Source of the DNA: Dugong dugon
Taxonomy: Eukaryota; Chordata; Mammalia; Sirenia; Dugongidae
Reading direction: 5' to 3'
Assembly (NCBI GenBank): GCA_030035585.1
Contig: CM057474.1
Location: forward strand, 2,970,501 to 3,034,500
DNA length: 64,000 nucleotides
The translations under genes were made by a program, and so were the position numbers. The first letter of the stretch is position 1; each line of letters starts with the position of its first letter. The notes below the pieces were generated by a model that was not told the origin of the DNA, did no database searches, and saw only the letters and a list, made by a program, of their open reading frames with translations. Below, one piece after another: positions 47,310 to 57,542 of the stretch.

Positions 47310-47460
47310 TAGAACAAAGCTCTTGGAGTCTGTATCTCCTCATGTAGAAAAGGAGAGACAATAACGTTTACGGCAGAGGACTCCTGGGAGGATTAAATGC
47401 AAGGAAGAATGTGGGCTCCTCAACACAATGCCTGGAACATCGTAAGGGAGGAGAGCTGCT
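47310..47460 (+). repeat. MIR-like SINE 3' part
   Basis: CTCCTCATGTAGAAAAGGAG, GGGAGGATTAAATGCAAGGA, then CACAATGCCTGGAAC. Confidence 0.45.
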
Positions 47461-48852
47461 TGTCTGAATTCACTGCTGTGTGTGTCCCTGCAGTCACGGT
47501 TGGCGGTCAGGCAGTCCTGCATCTTAGCTGCCAGTAAGAAGCCTTTGAGGCTTCGTGGTAGAGAAGTTATCACCATGGTGCATGGCTGAGGTAGGTTGCT
47601 GGGTCCTACAAATTCCTTGAGAAGCAGCCGGCTACCCAGTAGACCAGAACATCTCCCAGTTACCTCAGTCCCAGGCCACCTGTGCTCAGGGACGAGAGGG
47701 CTGCTGGTCAGCCCAGGTTTCACAGCAACCATGTTCCCCCTTCACTGGCAGCCTTGCCGTCTGCAACGATGCATGGGAGGGTGGAAGGAAGCAAGAACGC
47801 GGTTTCAAAGACGACATCCTTTCAGGCTCAGTTAAGCCATATGGCCTGCCTTGTCTAGTTTTCATGTAAAGAACAGTTTCAGTTCTAAAGTTTCAATTAA
47901 TAAAACCCAAACTTACCAATTTCCCACAAATGGAGCTGCCTGCAGCCGACTTTAGTTGGCAGGTAGCTATGACGAGCTTACAGTGCCGCCTAGTGGGAAT
48001 GATGAGTGGTAGCACTTACAACATCTCATCCTGTAGGGGAAGAAACGACCCAGGGAGATGTCAGGAGTGCCACAAATGGAAAACTCCAAGTTCCCATGAC
48101 TGGATGCTGTTTTATGGGCTTGTCTGATCTAAATGAGGTCTATCCCGAAGATATTTATCTTCAGTGACTCTCTCATCCAAGAGAGTGTGCCGCCTAAATT
48201 TAGGTCTCAAATACCTAAGTAGGCATTTATTTCATTTACTGTTGGATATTTTGGTGAATATTTCCCTCTACCTCCAAAAGGCAGGAATGTGGAATTGACT
48301 ATTGCCTTAGTCATTTTTATATCTAAAGTGCTAAAAAGCACTTTGAGTTTTAACTTTTTAATATATTTATTTCTATTATTTTACCTATTTTTCACTAAGA
48401 TGCCAACTAGATAGTGTTGAAGTGTGTCTTTTTATAACAGGTTTTAATAATTCTGTGCCCATACTCTTTATTCCTTTATGAAAACTTTCCTTTTTTTTTA
48501 GCTGCTTTTTTTTTTTTTTTTTTTTTTTACATTAGCTAGTTTTCTGAAAGTGGTATGTTTGATAACATTTGTCATCTTATTTGGAAAAATACAATTTCTA
48601 TTCTTTACCCCCATACATTCCCTTTCAAGGTGGAGTTTGGTGTCTTGAGAGAAGTGACTTTGTTCAAAGAATTTAAGAAATGGAAAACTGCTTGACTGAC
48701 TGGAAATGGGACATTTTTCCATTTGTCGAAGTATCTCTTAGAAGCTAGAAAACCTCCTGGATGTTTTCCTATTTCTCCAACTTCTCGTCGGTTGTAATTT
48801 CTATCACCTGATGTTAGCCAGCTCTCTCCACTTGGCCTTCATTCTCTTTCTA

Positions 48853-49010
48853 GTTGCCGGTGAGTCGACCCTGATTTATGGTGACCCCACGTGTGTTAGA
48901 GTAGACTTGTGCTCCATAGGGTTTTTAATGTCTGATTTTGGAAGTAGATTGCAAGGCCTTTCTTCCAAGATGCCGCTGGGTGGACTAGAACCTCAAAATC
49001 TAACATTTTA
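48853..49010 (-). mobile_element. AfroSINE, diverged
   Basis: GCCGGTGAGTCGACCCTGAT, GCTCCATAGGGTTTTTAATG, then TGCCGCTGGGTGGACTAGAA. Truncated in the head. Confidence 0.75.
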
Positions 49011-49982
49011 CCATGAAGGGGCAGGCAAATTATATTTAAAAATTCATGATTTCAGGATCAAGTCAATAAATCATTCATTCATTTATTCATTCATAAGTTT
49101 AATTACTTTAAACAGTACACAAATATTTCTCCAAGTTCTGTTCTATTAAGACTGTTTCCCTAAGGCTTTGTTTTATTTACAAATACTCCTAGAAACCCAA
49201 AATTTTAGTAATTATGTTTCAACTCCCTAAACACAACCCAAGTGTTATTTATGTTCTTTTACTAAATACCTTCAAAGCTGTTGAAAAGCAAAACATTTTA
49301 AGAGAAGAAAAGAGAAGGAGCTGGGAAGCACTAATGATTCTGGGGCATCTGGGGGTACCCTGTCACAAGGTTAGCTTCCTGCCCTTTCAGATCTTCCCTG
49401 GGTGACTTTAAGCAATGAAACCATCTGAAGCCTTTCTATTTGACAGTGCTACACATTCGGCCAACAAACGTCTTCTGGAAATAAACCAGAGTAAAAACAG
49501 TTTGAATGCCATTAAACCTTAATTTTAAAACATGATCCTGAACTCTTAGATCTTAACTAAGATCTAAGCTACGTAAGCACTAACTTCTCAAATGGAGGCT
49601 GAGTTTATAATGTTTGAACCGTTAATGGCATAAACGTTTTTGTTGGGGTTTGCTTGCTTTCTTTGCAATTGGAAAGAATGTTCTCCTTTAAAACTCTGTC
49701 AGTCTGGCTCAGTTTCCCTGACGTTCTTTATACAGTTTTATGCCTATGGAAATGTGCATTGTCCACATTAAAATAACCTTCTGGGAGAATTACTAGTAGA
49801 AAGGGTAGCATCTAAATCACTGCCAGAAAACAATCCTGTACCTGTCCATTTCCTGGCTATGGCGGGCCTGCTGGCTCTCTGCTGCCCTCTACAGCCCAGG
49901 AAAGGGAAAAAGACGTTCTTCTGTGGGTTCTACTGGTCTGGAACTATTTCCTTAATGATTTTACGTCTGTGTCATCTTGTAG

Positions 49983-50137
49983 CCTGTTGCCTTTGAGTCC
50001 ATTCCAATTCATAGCGACCCTATAGGACAGAGTAGAACTGCCCCATAGAGTTTCCAAGGAGCGCCTGGTGGATTTCAGCTGCCAACCTTTTGGTTAGCAG
50101 CCGTAGCACTTAACCATTATGCCACCAGGGTTTCCCA
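49983..50137 (-). mobile_element. AfroSINE, first of a three-piece compound
   Basis: Complete minus-strand copy (CTGTTGCCTTTGAGTCCATT to TTATGCCACCAGGGTTTCCC). Its 3' end abuts GTCATCTTGTAG at 49971-49982, whose partner is at 50352-50363, beyond the next two pieces. Confidence 0.93.
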
Positions 50138-50275
50138 AAACACTCATTGCCATCAAGTCAATCCCAACTCACAGCAACCCTGTGGGGTTTCTAAGGAACA
50201 GCTGGTGGATTCAAACTGCTGATCTTTTGGTTAGCAGCTAAGCTCTTAACCACTGTGCCGCCAGGGTTCTGGACT
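50138..50275 (-). mobile_element. AfroSINE, second of the compound
   Basis: Minus-strand copy with an internal deletion (CTCATTGCCATCAAGTCAAT; CTGTGCCGCCAGGGTTCT). No private duplication was found. Confidence 0.92.
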
Positions 50276-50351
50276 ACCCTGGTGGCATAGTGATTATAGA
50301 GCTATGGTTACTAACCAAACGGTCAGCGGGTTTGGTTTTTGTTTTTTTTGG
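50276..50351 (+). mobile_element. AfroSINE, third of the compound, internally deleted
   Basis: Plus-strand head (CTACCCTGGTGGCATAGTGA to ACCAAACGGTCAGC) is joined directly to the tail (GGGTTTGGTTTTTGTTTTTT); the body is missing. Its 3' end abuts the right GTCATCTTGTAG. Confidence 0.88.
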
Positions 50352-50365
50352 GTCATCTTGTAGCA

Positions 50366-50465
50366 GCAGAGATGCAGGGAAGTGGTTAAGGATATGGGTT
50401 TTGGACTCAAGAAGACCTGGATTCAATGGTTCTACCATTTAGCAATTGTGTGGCCTCTCCGAGCC
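50366..50465 (+). repeat. MIR SINE 5' part
   Basis: GAAGTGGTTAAGGATATGGG, ACTCAAGAAGACCTGGATTC, then GCAATTGTGTGGCCTCTCCG. Confidence 0.6.
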
Positions 50466-50534
50466 ACTTTCAATAGTACTGTTAATGTCTGTTTATATTA
50501 ATTATATTAATACTATATACTACTATATTAATAC

Positions 50535-50716
50535 TTGGAGCCCTGGTGGTGCAGTGGTTAGGAGCTTGGCTGCTAACCAGAAAGTGGGCAGTTCGAATCC
50601 ACCAGCCACTCCTTGGAAACCCTACGGGGCAGTTCTACTCTGTCCTATAGGGTTGCTGTGAGTCGGAATCAACTTGATGCCTGAGAGAGACTGAGGTTTG
50701 GTTTTGGGGGGTTTTT
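50535..50716 (+). mobile_element. AfroSINE, first unit of a tandem pair
   Basis: TTGGAGCCCTGGTGGTGCAG, then GCAGTTCGAATCCACCAGCC (near-consensus B box), to the tail GGTTTGGTTTTGGGG. Preceded by ATATTAATAC at 50525-50534. Confidence 0.95.
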
Positions 50717-50912
50717 TGGAGCCCTGGTGGCATTGTGGTTAAAGCGCTTAGCTGCTAACCAAAGGTCTGCAGTTTGAACCCAGCAGCTGCTCCATGGGAG
50801 AAAGACATGGCAGCCTGCTTCCATGAAGATTACAGTCTTGGAAATCCTATGGGGCAGTTCTATTCTGTCTTACAGGGTCACTGTGAGTTGGAATTGACTG
50901 GATGGCAAGGGG
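50717..50912 (+). mobile_element. AfroSINE, second unit of the tandem pair (long form)
   Basis: Starts GGAGCCCTGGTGGCATTGTG directly after the first tail. It carries the extra body GGAGAAAGACATGGCAGCCT and ends GACTGGATGGCAAGG. ATATTAATAC follows at 50913-50922. Confidence 0.94.
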
Positions 50913-50922
50913 ATATTAATAC

Positions 50923-51125
50923 CTGGCTCTCTGGATGGTGCAAATCGTTAACACACTTGGCTGCTAACCAAACCGTTGGAAGTTCAAGTCCACCCAGAGG
51001 CTCCTTGGAAGAAAGGCCTGGTAATCTACTCCTGAAAAATCAGTCACTGAAAACCCTATGGAGCACAGTTCTATCCTGACACACATAGGGTGCCTTGAGT
51101 CTCAGTTGACTCAACAGCAACTGGT
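50923..51125 (+). mobile_element. AfroSINE-related long variant
   Basis: Head CTGGCTCTCTGGATGGTGCA, then GTCCACCCAGAGGCTCCTTG, then a body (GAAAGGCCTGGTAATCTACT, CCTGAAAAATCAGTCACTG) that closely resembles the RTE 5' region at 12610-12660. The end is degraded. Confidence 0.82.
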
Positions 51126-51279
51126 TGTCTATACTTTGTAGCCATCTTTTGGGAACTATCTGAAATATTGCATAAGACCATTTGCATTTAGTTGGCATAT
51201 AGATAGCACATGACAGAGGGTGATAATTATTTAAAGTGCCTCTGTTGCTTTGAGGATAGACAAGAGCAGGAAGGATGCA

Positions 51280-51475
51280 TATTAAGCATTAACTTTATTC
51301 CAGGTACTGTACCAGCTGTCCATATATACTCCCATTTAATTCTCATGACGATACAATGAAGTTGAAAACAATATTCCTATTATGTCATTAAAGAATGTAT
51401 GCCTGAGAGAGATCGAGAAGCACGCCCAGAATCTTACAGCAGACTCTGGACTACCCACGAACACGGTCTGTGTCT
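51280..51475 (+). repeat. MIR SINE
   Basis: TTAAGCATTAACTTTATTCC, CAGGTACTGTACCAGCTGTC, then ATTTAATTCTCATGACGATA follow MIR order. Confidence 0.5.
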
Positions 51476-51949
51476 TGTTTACATTCACAATACCTGTCAC
51501 CAAATAGTCTTTGGTGAATGACTACATGAACGAATGAATTTAGGACATTTAAACCAAACGTAAGCCTTATTCCCACATCGTACAGATTTTGCATAGGTCA
51601 CGTTCAAGGAAACAGAAGTCTGACTGACACTTTAAAGAACTGTGTCGATTGTAATTGTGGATTCCTAAAAGGTGCAGAAAAAGAATGTATACACACTTTA
51701 TACAGAGCCCTCCCTTTAATCTCCTCTAGATACCGTGTCGGTTCCCTAGAGTTTTCCACGTGTGGAAACTACTCACAATCTCTCTCCCTGCTGTTCTGCC
51801 CTTCTGTTCTTTGTTTTCATTCACTTTCCCTCCTACAGTTTTCCTCTCTTGCAGAAGTCCTCGTTCCCTGTCTAGGATAATTCCTAGAGGCTTGGAAAGT
51901 TTACGAGCTTTGTCTAGTCTAGGACAGCTAGTAAGTGATAATATGACCC

Positions 51950-52142
51950 GTTGCCGTCAAGTCAATTCCGACTCATAGCAACCCTATAGGACAGAGTAGA
52001 ACAGCCTTAGGGCTTCCAAGGCTGTGCTCTTGGCAGAAGCAGACTAGAACGTCTTTCTCGTTTGAAGTGGCTGGTGGGTTCGAACCACTGACCTTTCGGT
52101 TAACAGCCAAAGCATTTAACCATTGCACCACCAGGGCTCCTG
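51950..52142 (-). mobile_element. AfroSINE, long form
   Basis: CCGTTGCCGTCAAGTCAATT, GGTGGGTTCGAACCACTGAC, then CATTGCACCACCAGGGCTCC. Nearly complete. Confidence 0.93.
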
Positions 52143-52789
52143 GAGAGAGTGTATAGAGACAGTATAGAGAATCTTTATCTAAGCATGATAGGTTATCAAC
52201 CTACACACGCACACAGATACAATATATGTTACATATAACTGAAATAATTGACCAAATACATGTCACCGTTTCAGTGCTCCACAGAGAAGCCTAAACTGGA
52301 GTTTTTCCTGACTGCTGAAAGGTAACACTTAATCCACCTAATATCATAAATAATAGTGTAGGATAACGTTCAATAGCCTGTGGACACTAGAAATGTTCAG
52401 GAGAATCATTCATAATCAGAGTCATTACCTGCCTGCTCAGTGTCTCTACACTTCTAAATAACAGCTCCATTGCCGTGCGCTGTTTGTAAACCTTTAATGT
52501 ATACTGTCTTTTTCTTCTTGAAAATAACACAAGTGTCTTGTAAATAGTGCAATAAAACTCGCGCTACACTCAGAAACAAATGACAATGTGAATTTGAAGT
52601 TGGAGGAGGATGTTAGCTATTTTAAGAAACACTTAAAATAGCTTAATTTAATATCTGTTAAAATTAAGGAGATGGAGAGAACGAAGTGGAGAAATGAAAT
52701 AGAAATGGACTAAAATTTCGTCAGTTTGTTCCCGAGGGCTGTAATCTAATGGTACTAAGACATCCTTATCAGTTCTAGCTTCTCTGGGT

Positions 52790-52820
<31 letters not shown>

Positions 52821-54826
52821 AATCTTGCTAGGATTGCAAACTTTGACGCATTATCCAGTTTGTTTTAGTAAGATTCATACCATTGTGGTGTATAAACCAT
52901 TTGCTACTTCAATTTCCACTAAATAATCAGTGCTCAAACTCAATGCTTGCCAAGAATGAGAAAATGCTTTAGTTCCGATTTAATTATTTTCATTGCTGAG
53001 TTGGCATCTGTTGTGTTTAAGTGACCAACATCCATTCCACCATCTTCAGGTGGGAATACCTTCGTTATGCTTTGGAAAACTCCCTTTCTTGCCTCTCAGT
53101 TCATGCAGGTTCAGTTGGCTGATGCCAGAGGTGGTCACATGAGCCACGCTGGACCAATCAAATGCTAAGGCTCTGGACTCTGACTTCTGAGCAGAAAGAC
53201 AGCTTGCTCAAAATGATAGTATTCTGCTTTGCCGTACAGCTGGCTACTCAGAAGGAATCCCCTCAGATCTGGTTACCCGGAGGCTCCTTGGTTTCTAAGC
53301 TTCCTAAGGTGTGCGTTTTCAGCACTTCCTTTGATTCTGAGAGCTATCTGTATCACTTCCTACAAATCAAAGTGTGTCTTTTAACTTGAACATGTTTCTT
53401 ACAACCAAAAAGGAAAAAACCAACAACACCTAATATATACAACCTTTCATTTAACAATAACAAAACCCAAAGAGAGAACCACCAGTGAGGTGCCACTGTA
53501 AAGTAGTAAGACCAATTTTCAGCAAGCTTTCCAGAATTTATAACTCTCAATAAAAGTTTCTCCATTCTAAGGATGACTTGCTAGAAACACCTCTAGATGC
53601 TTATTAATACCTTTATTCTTTTTCATTTCTCTTCAATTTAAGGATGATTTACATTTACAACTTTTCTCTCATTTGTTGTTCTCTTTCCTTACTGTCAACA
53701 AAGGAGTAGCATTAGGGTTTTATTTCAAAGTATTTTTAATTTCTTTTCCAATTAAAATGTCACCTTTTGCACAACTTTTTTTTTTTTTAATTTTTAACAC
53801 TTTAACAATTTAGCTCTTCAAATCATGCATTATCTATACATGCATTGATAGTAAGGAGTTAATTTTGCCCAGCACTAACCAACAGGAATATGTGAGCTAC
53901 ATATGTAATTTTAAATATCCCCATAGCCATATGAAAAAAATAAAAAGAAACAGGAGAAATAAATTTTAATAATATATTTTATTTAACCCAATACATCCAA
54001 AATAATATAATTTCAATATGTAATTGACATAAAAAATTATTAATGAGACACTGTACATTCTGTTTTTCATGCAAAGTCCTTGAAATCCAATGTGTATTTT
54101 ACACTTACAACACATCTCAGTTCAGATGCAAATTTACACCAGATAGTTGGTCTATATACAGACTTCATAAATTTTACAGTTAAAAAAGTAGATTCATGTT
54201 GTTCCAAACATACTTAAAGTTTTCCAATAACTGAATCGAATATCCGTTTTTTAATTTAACTAAAGTTAAACGAAATTAAAAATTTGGTTCCTCAGTTGTA
54301 CTGCCCATTCTATGTGGCTAATGGATACTGTTTTGGCTGTGCAGGTCTAACTGAGCTAGCTATGCTATGTGTTTAACAAGGGGAGGGGAGACATTCAGAT
54401 GTCTCTCAGGTCTCACAAGGTTTTGACATTTTAACATTCCATAGTAACTTTTATTATTGGAAGATATAAAAATTTCTGTTTGAGGACCATTGAACTTTAA
54501 CAAACTGGGGTTTATAGTTTTCATCAAATTTGGAAATTTGGGGACCATTACTTCTTCAATTTTTGTTTCTGTCTTGTTTTCTCTCCCACGTTCCCCCCCA
54601 CCCTCACCCCCCCACCAGCCGGTCTGGGTACTACACTTCTAGGACTACAATTATCTGTATGTTGGGCTCCTCACTATAGTCCCACAGCTCACTCGGACTC
54701 TGTACAGATGTTCTTTTTGTTTTTCAGTCTTTTTTCCCTCCGTGTTTCATTTAGGATAGTTTAAATTGCTATCTTCAACTTTGCCTGTCTTTTCCTCTGC
54801 AGTGTCTAGCCTGCTGTTAATCCCAT

Positions 54827-55022
54827 ACCCGTTGCCGTCAAGTGAATTCCAACTCACAGCAACCTTATAGGAAACAGTAGAACTGTCCCATAGGGTTTCC
54901 AATGCTAAAATCTTTTCAGAAGCAACCTGCCACATCTTTCTCCTGCAGAGTGGCTGGTAGCGTCAAAACCACTGACCTTTCAGTTAACAGCCAAGTGCTT
55001 AACCATTGTACCACCAGGACTC
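54827..55022 (-). mobile_element. AfroSINE with 13-bp target-site duplication
   Basis: Long-form minus-strand copy (CCCGTTGCCGTCAAGTGAAT to CATTGTACCACCAGGACT). CTGTTAATCCCAT flanks it exactly at 54814-54826 and 55023-55035. Confidence 0.95.
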
Positions 55023-55087
55023 CTGTTAATCCCATTGACTATGTTAATTTCTTAAATTTCAGATAGTGTATTTTTCTTCTCTAGTAT

Positions 55088-55256
55088 ATGAGCCCTGGTG
55101 GTGCAGTGGTTAAGAGTTCAGCTACGAGCCTGGTAACCAAAAGGTCGGCAGTTTAAGTCCACTAGCTGCTCCTTGGAAACCCTATGGGGCAGCTCTACCC
55201 TGTCCTGTAGGGTTACTATGAGTCAGAATCTACTCTATGGCAACAGGTTTTTTTTT
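55088..55256 (+). mobile_element. AfroSINE
   Basis: GAGCCCTGGTGGTGCAGTGG, AAAAGGTCGGCAGTTTAAGT, to the tail GGCAACAGGTTTTTTTTTT. Confidence 0.94.
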
Positions 55257-56850
55257 TCGTATTTTTATTTGCGTCCTTTTAAATACTTTCCATATCTCTT
55301 CATCACAATCATGTTTTTCTCTGTTTTCTTGAACATACGGAGTATATTTATAAGAGCTGTTTTAATAGACTTGTATTCAAATTCTATCATCTATGTCATT
55401 TCTGAGTCTGTTTCTATTGGTTGGTTTTTCTTGTGGTTGTGGGTTGTGTTTTCCTGCTTCCTTGAATATCTGAAAATTTTTTATTGGATGCCAGACTTTG
55501 TGAATTTTATGCTATTGGGTACTAGGAGTTTGTTGTTGCTGTTTCTGCTTATTTGATTGTTTTATATTGCATTAAATGGTTTTGGACTTTATTCTGGAAT
55601 GTAGTTAAGTTACCTGGAATCATTTGATCCTTGTTTTTAAGCTTTTTAGGGTGAGTCCAGAATAGTCTTCGTCTAGGCATAAATTTACCCCACTACTGAG
55701 GCAATACCCTCCGGAGAACTCAAGCCAGCGTCCTATGTGGTGGGTCTTTCCACTTTGGATGGTAGAACACAAACTATCTGACCCTGTGGCAGCTCTGGGG
55801 ATTGTGCAGCCTAATTCTTTCTGGGGGTTCTTCCCAGTCTCAATGGTTCCCTCCTATGCTTAGGCAGATCAGTTTTCAGCCAAAGACTTGAGGGGACCCA
55901 TCTGCAAATCTCCAGAGTTCTCTCTCTCTGCAGCTCCCTCCTTTCCAGAATAACTCCCCACACATTTTCTTTAACTCAGCAAGACTTCTGCGCTCTGGCT
56001 GAGCTCCCCTTTCCTTTGCAGGCAGTACACTGGGGTACTGGAAAGGCTCACTTCATTTGTTTTCCTTCTCTCAGGAATCACAGTCCAGCACTGTCTGTTG
56101 TTCAATATCTGGAAACTGTTGTTGAATATATTTAGTCTAGTTTCATAGTTGTTGAAGGTAGGGAGGTAAATCTGGTTCCTGTTATTCCATCAGGTCCCAA
56201 AAGATATAAAAATAACCATTCGTTTAACAAATGTTTACTAAATGCCTACTGTATAGGAGGAACCCAGGTCTCTTACCTGCAGGCTTAGTGCCCTTTCTAT
56301 TCCGCTGTGTTACCAGGCAAATGTAGAAAGTACTAAGATGCTTTGTATAGTGATACCAGTCATTACTACGCAAATATTTTTGTAATTTATTTTCATTTAA
56401 AAATAATCGTGGCCAAAATTTTATTCAAGATACACTTTTAAATTGCCTAGATTTTTTCAGTATTTACAAGGACTACTCTGTAAAGTGTACATAAATGTAC
56501 AAGACAGCCCAAAACAGAAAAGAATGAGCACTCACACACTGGTGTGCTGAAGCTCTAACAGCACTGTAATGGGCCCGGAGTGTTAACGCAGCTCCCTAAG
56601 TGGCTAAATGACACCCAGGAGAGTCTCGCTCAGCAATGTAAGCTGTTAGTGCTTTCAGACATTTCGGGAAACGCATCCATTGCCCCATTTCAAGCTTAAT
56701 TGGCATAATAAATGTCAATTAAAGCTCCTTTAAGATTTTAAACTGCAAAACTCCGATGAAACTGTTTATGTATAGACTCACACAAGACTATTTTGCAAGA
56801 AATCTCTCCTAAAAGAGACATATGGATTTACGCTTACCATAGGCTACATG

Positions 56851-57023
56851 GAAACCCTGGTGGCATAGTGGTTAAGAGCTACGGCTGCTAACCAAAAGGT
56901 CAGCAGTTTGAATCTACCAGGTGCTCCTTGGAAACTCTACGGGGCAGTTCTACTCTGCCCTAATGGGTCACTATGAGTTGGAATCAACTTGACAGCAACA
57001 GGTTTGGTTTTGGTTTTTTTACG
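56851..57023 (+). mobile_element. AfroSINE with 9-bp target-site duplication
   Basis: GAAACCCTGGTGGCATAGTG to the tail GACAGCAACAGGTTTGGTTT. GGCTACATG lies at 56842-56850 and 57024-57032. Confidence 0.95.
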
Positions 57024-57149
57024 GGCTACATGTCTTCAAAAACGGATAAACACAGCAAACTTGCATTCACTTCAAAAAAGAAAGTTATTTTGCCCCACAA
57101 TCTTAAAGGTGTCACTCTTACATGGCTTATAAACCGTTGTATGCCTTAT

Positions 57150-57480
57150 GTGTAAGTAGAATTCAGTTTTATTTCAACAAATACATATACAGACTCAATA
57201 TATATCTGTATATACAATGTTTGTTTGCATTTCCAAGACTAGAAATACAGAAGTGAAGGGGGTAGACAGAGCTCCTGTTATCACTGTGGATGGATCCTTC
57301 CAGATGCTGCCACCTCTGATTCTATGTCTACACATCACTCCTTTCTTAAGCGTTACATTACAGTGAATGGTCCAGTGTGAATATAAAACAGTATCTCTGT
57401 TAACTTCTAAACTTGGCAATTTGTTCATATGTCTTATGTATATCTCATTAATTTAAGTGTCAAAAAAATTCCGTCTTAGT
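57150..57480 (-). other. CHMP4C: CHMP4C 3' UTR (end uncertain)
   Basis: On the minus strand, sequence after the stop runs to an AATAAA at 57173-57168, about 310 nt downstream, which is the first canonical signal. An AfroSINE begins about 125 nt beyond. A longer UTR using a later signal cannot be excluded. Confidence 0.45.
57168..57173 (-). terminator. Candidate poly(A) signal of CHMP4C
   Basis: The minus strand reads AATAAA here (TTTATT on plus). It is the first canonical hexamer after the CHMP4C stop at 57481. No cleavage site can be confirmed from sequence alone. Confidence 0.45.
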
Positions 57481-57542
57481 TTAAGTAGCCCAAGCTGCCA
57501 AGTGTTTGAAATCATCATCTTCTTCTGTCCTCCTGGAAGATG
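57481..57542 (-). CDS. CHMP4C: CHMP4C terminal coding exon (ALIX-binding helix)
   Basis: This exon is short and easily missed. The minus-strand acceptor TTTTACATCTCAG precedes 62 nt that complete an Ala codon and encode SSRRTEEDDDFKHLAAWAT and TAA at 57481-57483. Joined to the previous exon it reads RRSRA-A-SSRRTEEDDD. The final amphipathic LAAWAT is the conserved ALIX Bro1-binding end of CHMP4 proteins. Compared with the human sequence as I remember it (QRAEEEDDDIKQLAAWAT), one acidic residue is missing and FKH replaces IKQ. Confidence 0.93.

Larger units (their letters stand above)
54540..56210 (-). repeat. Old L1/HAL1-like LINE 5' region, antisense
   Basis: Carries the complement of a widespread old L1 5' region: GTTGGGCTCCTCACTATAGT, TTTTTTATTGGATGCCAGAC, GGCAGATCAGTTTTCAGCCA, then TTCCATCAGGTCCCAAAAG. 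Two AfroSINEs interrupt it. Confidence 0.65.
31011..57149. other. Intergenic region between convergent SNX16 and CHMP4C
   Basis: No exon was found. Repeats are listed separately. Stretches where I see nothing specific are 31011-32770, 35040-36020, 40030-40730, 42620-43615, 47470-48850, 49010-49970, 51480-51950, 52145-54535 and 56270-56850. They are AT-rich and look single-copy. A short antisense L2 end lies at about 56215-56260 and an L2-like 3' end at about 41940-42005. Confidence 0.6.

Noticed and set aside
47340..47732. 130-residue minus-strand frame
   Set aside because: Partly over a MIR-like repeat; no domain or exon signals.
49971..51125. Cluster of similar units, considered as a CRISPR-like or satellite array
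   Set aside because: Units are AfroSINE copies of differing orientation and length with no regular spacers; the genome is mammalian.
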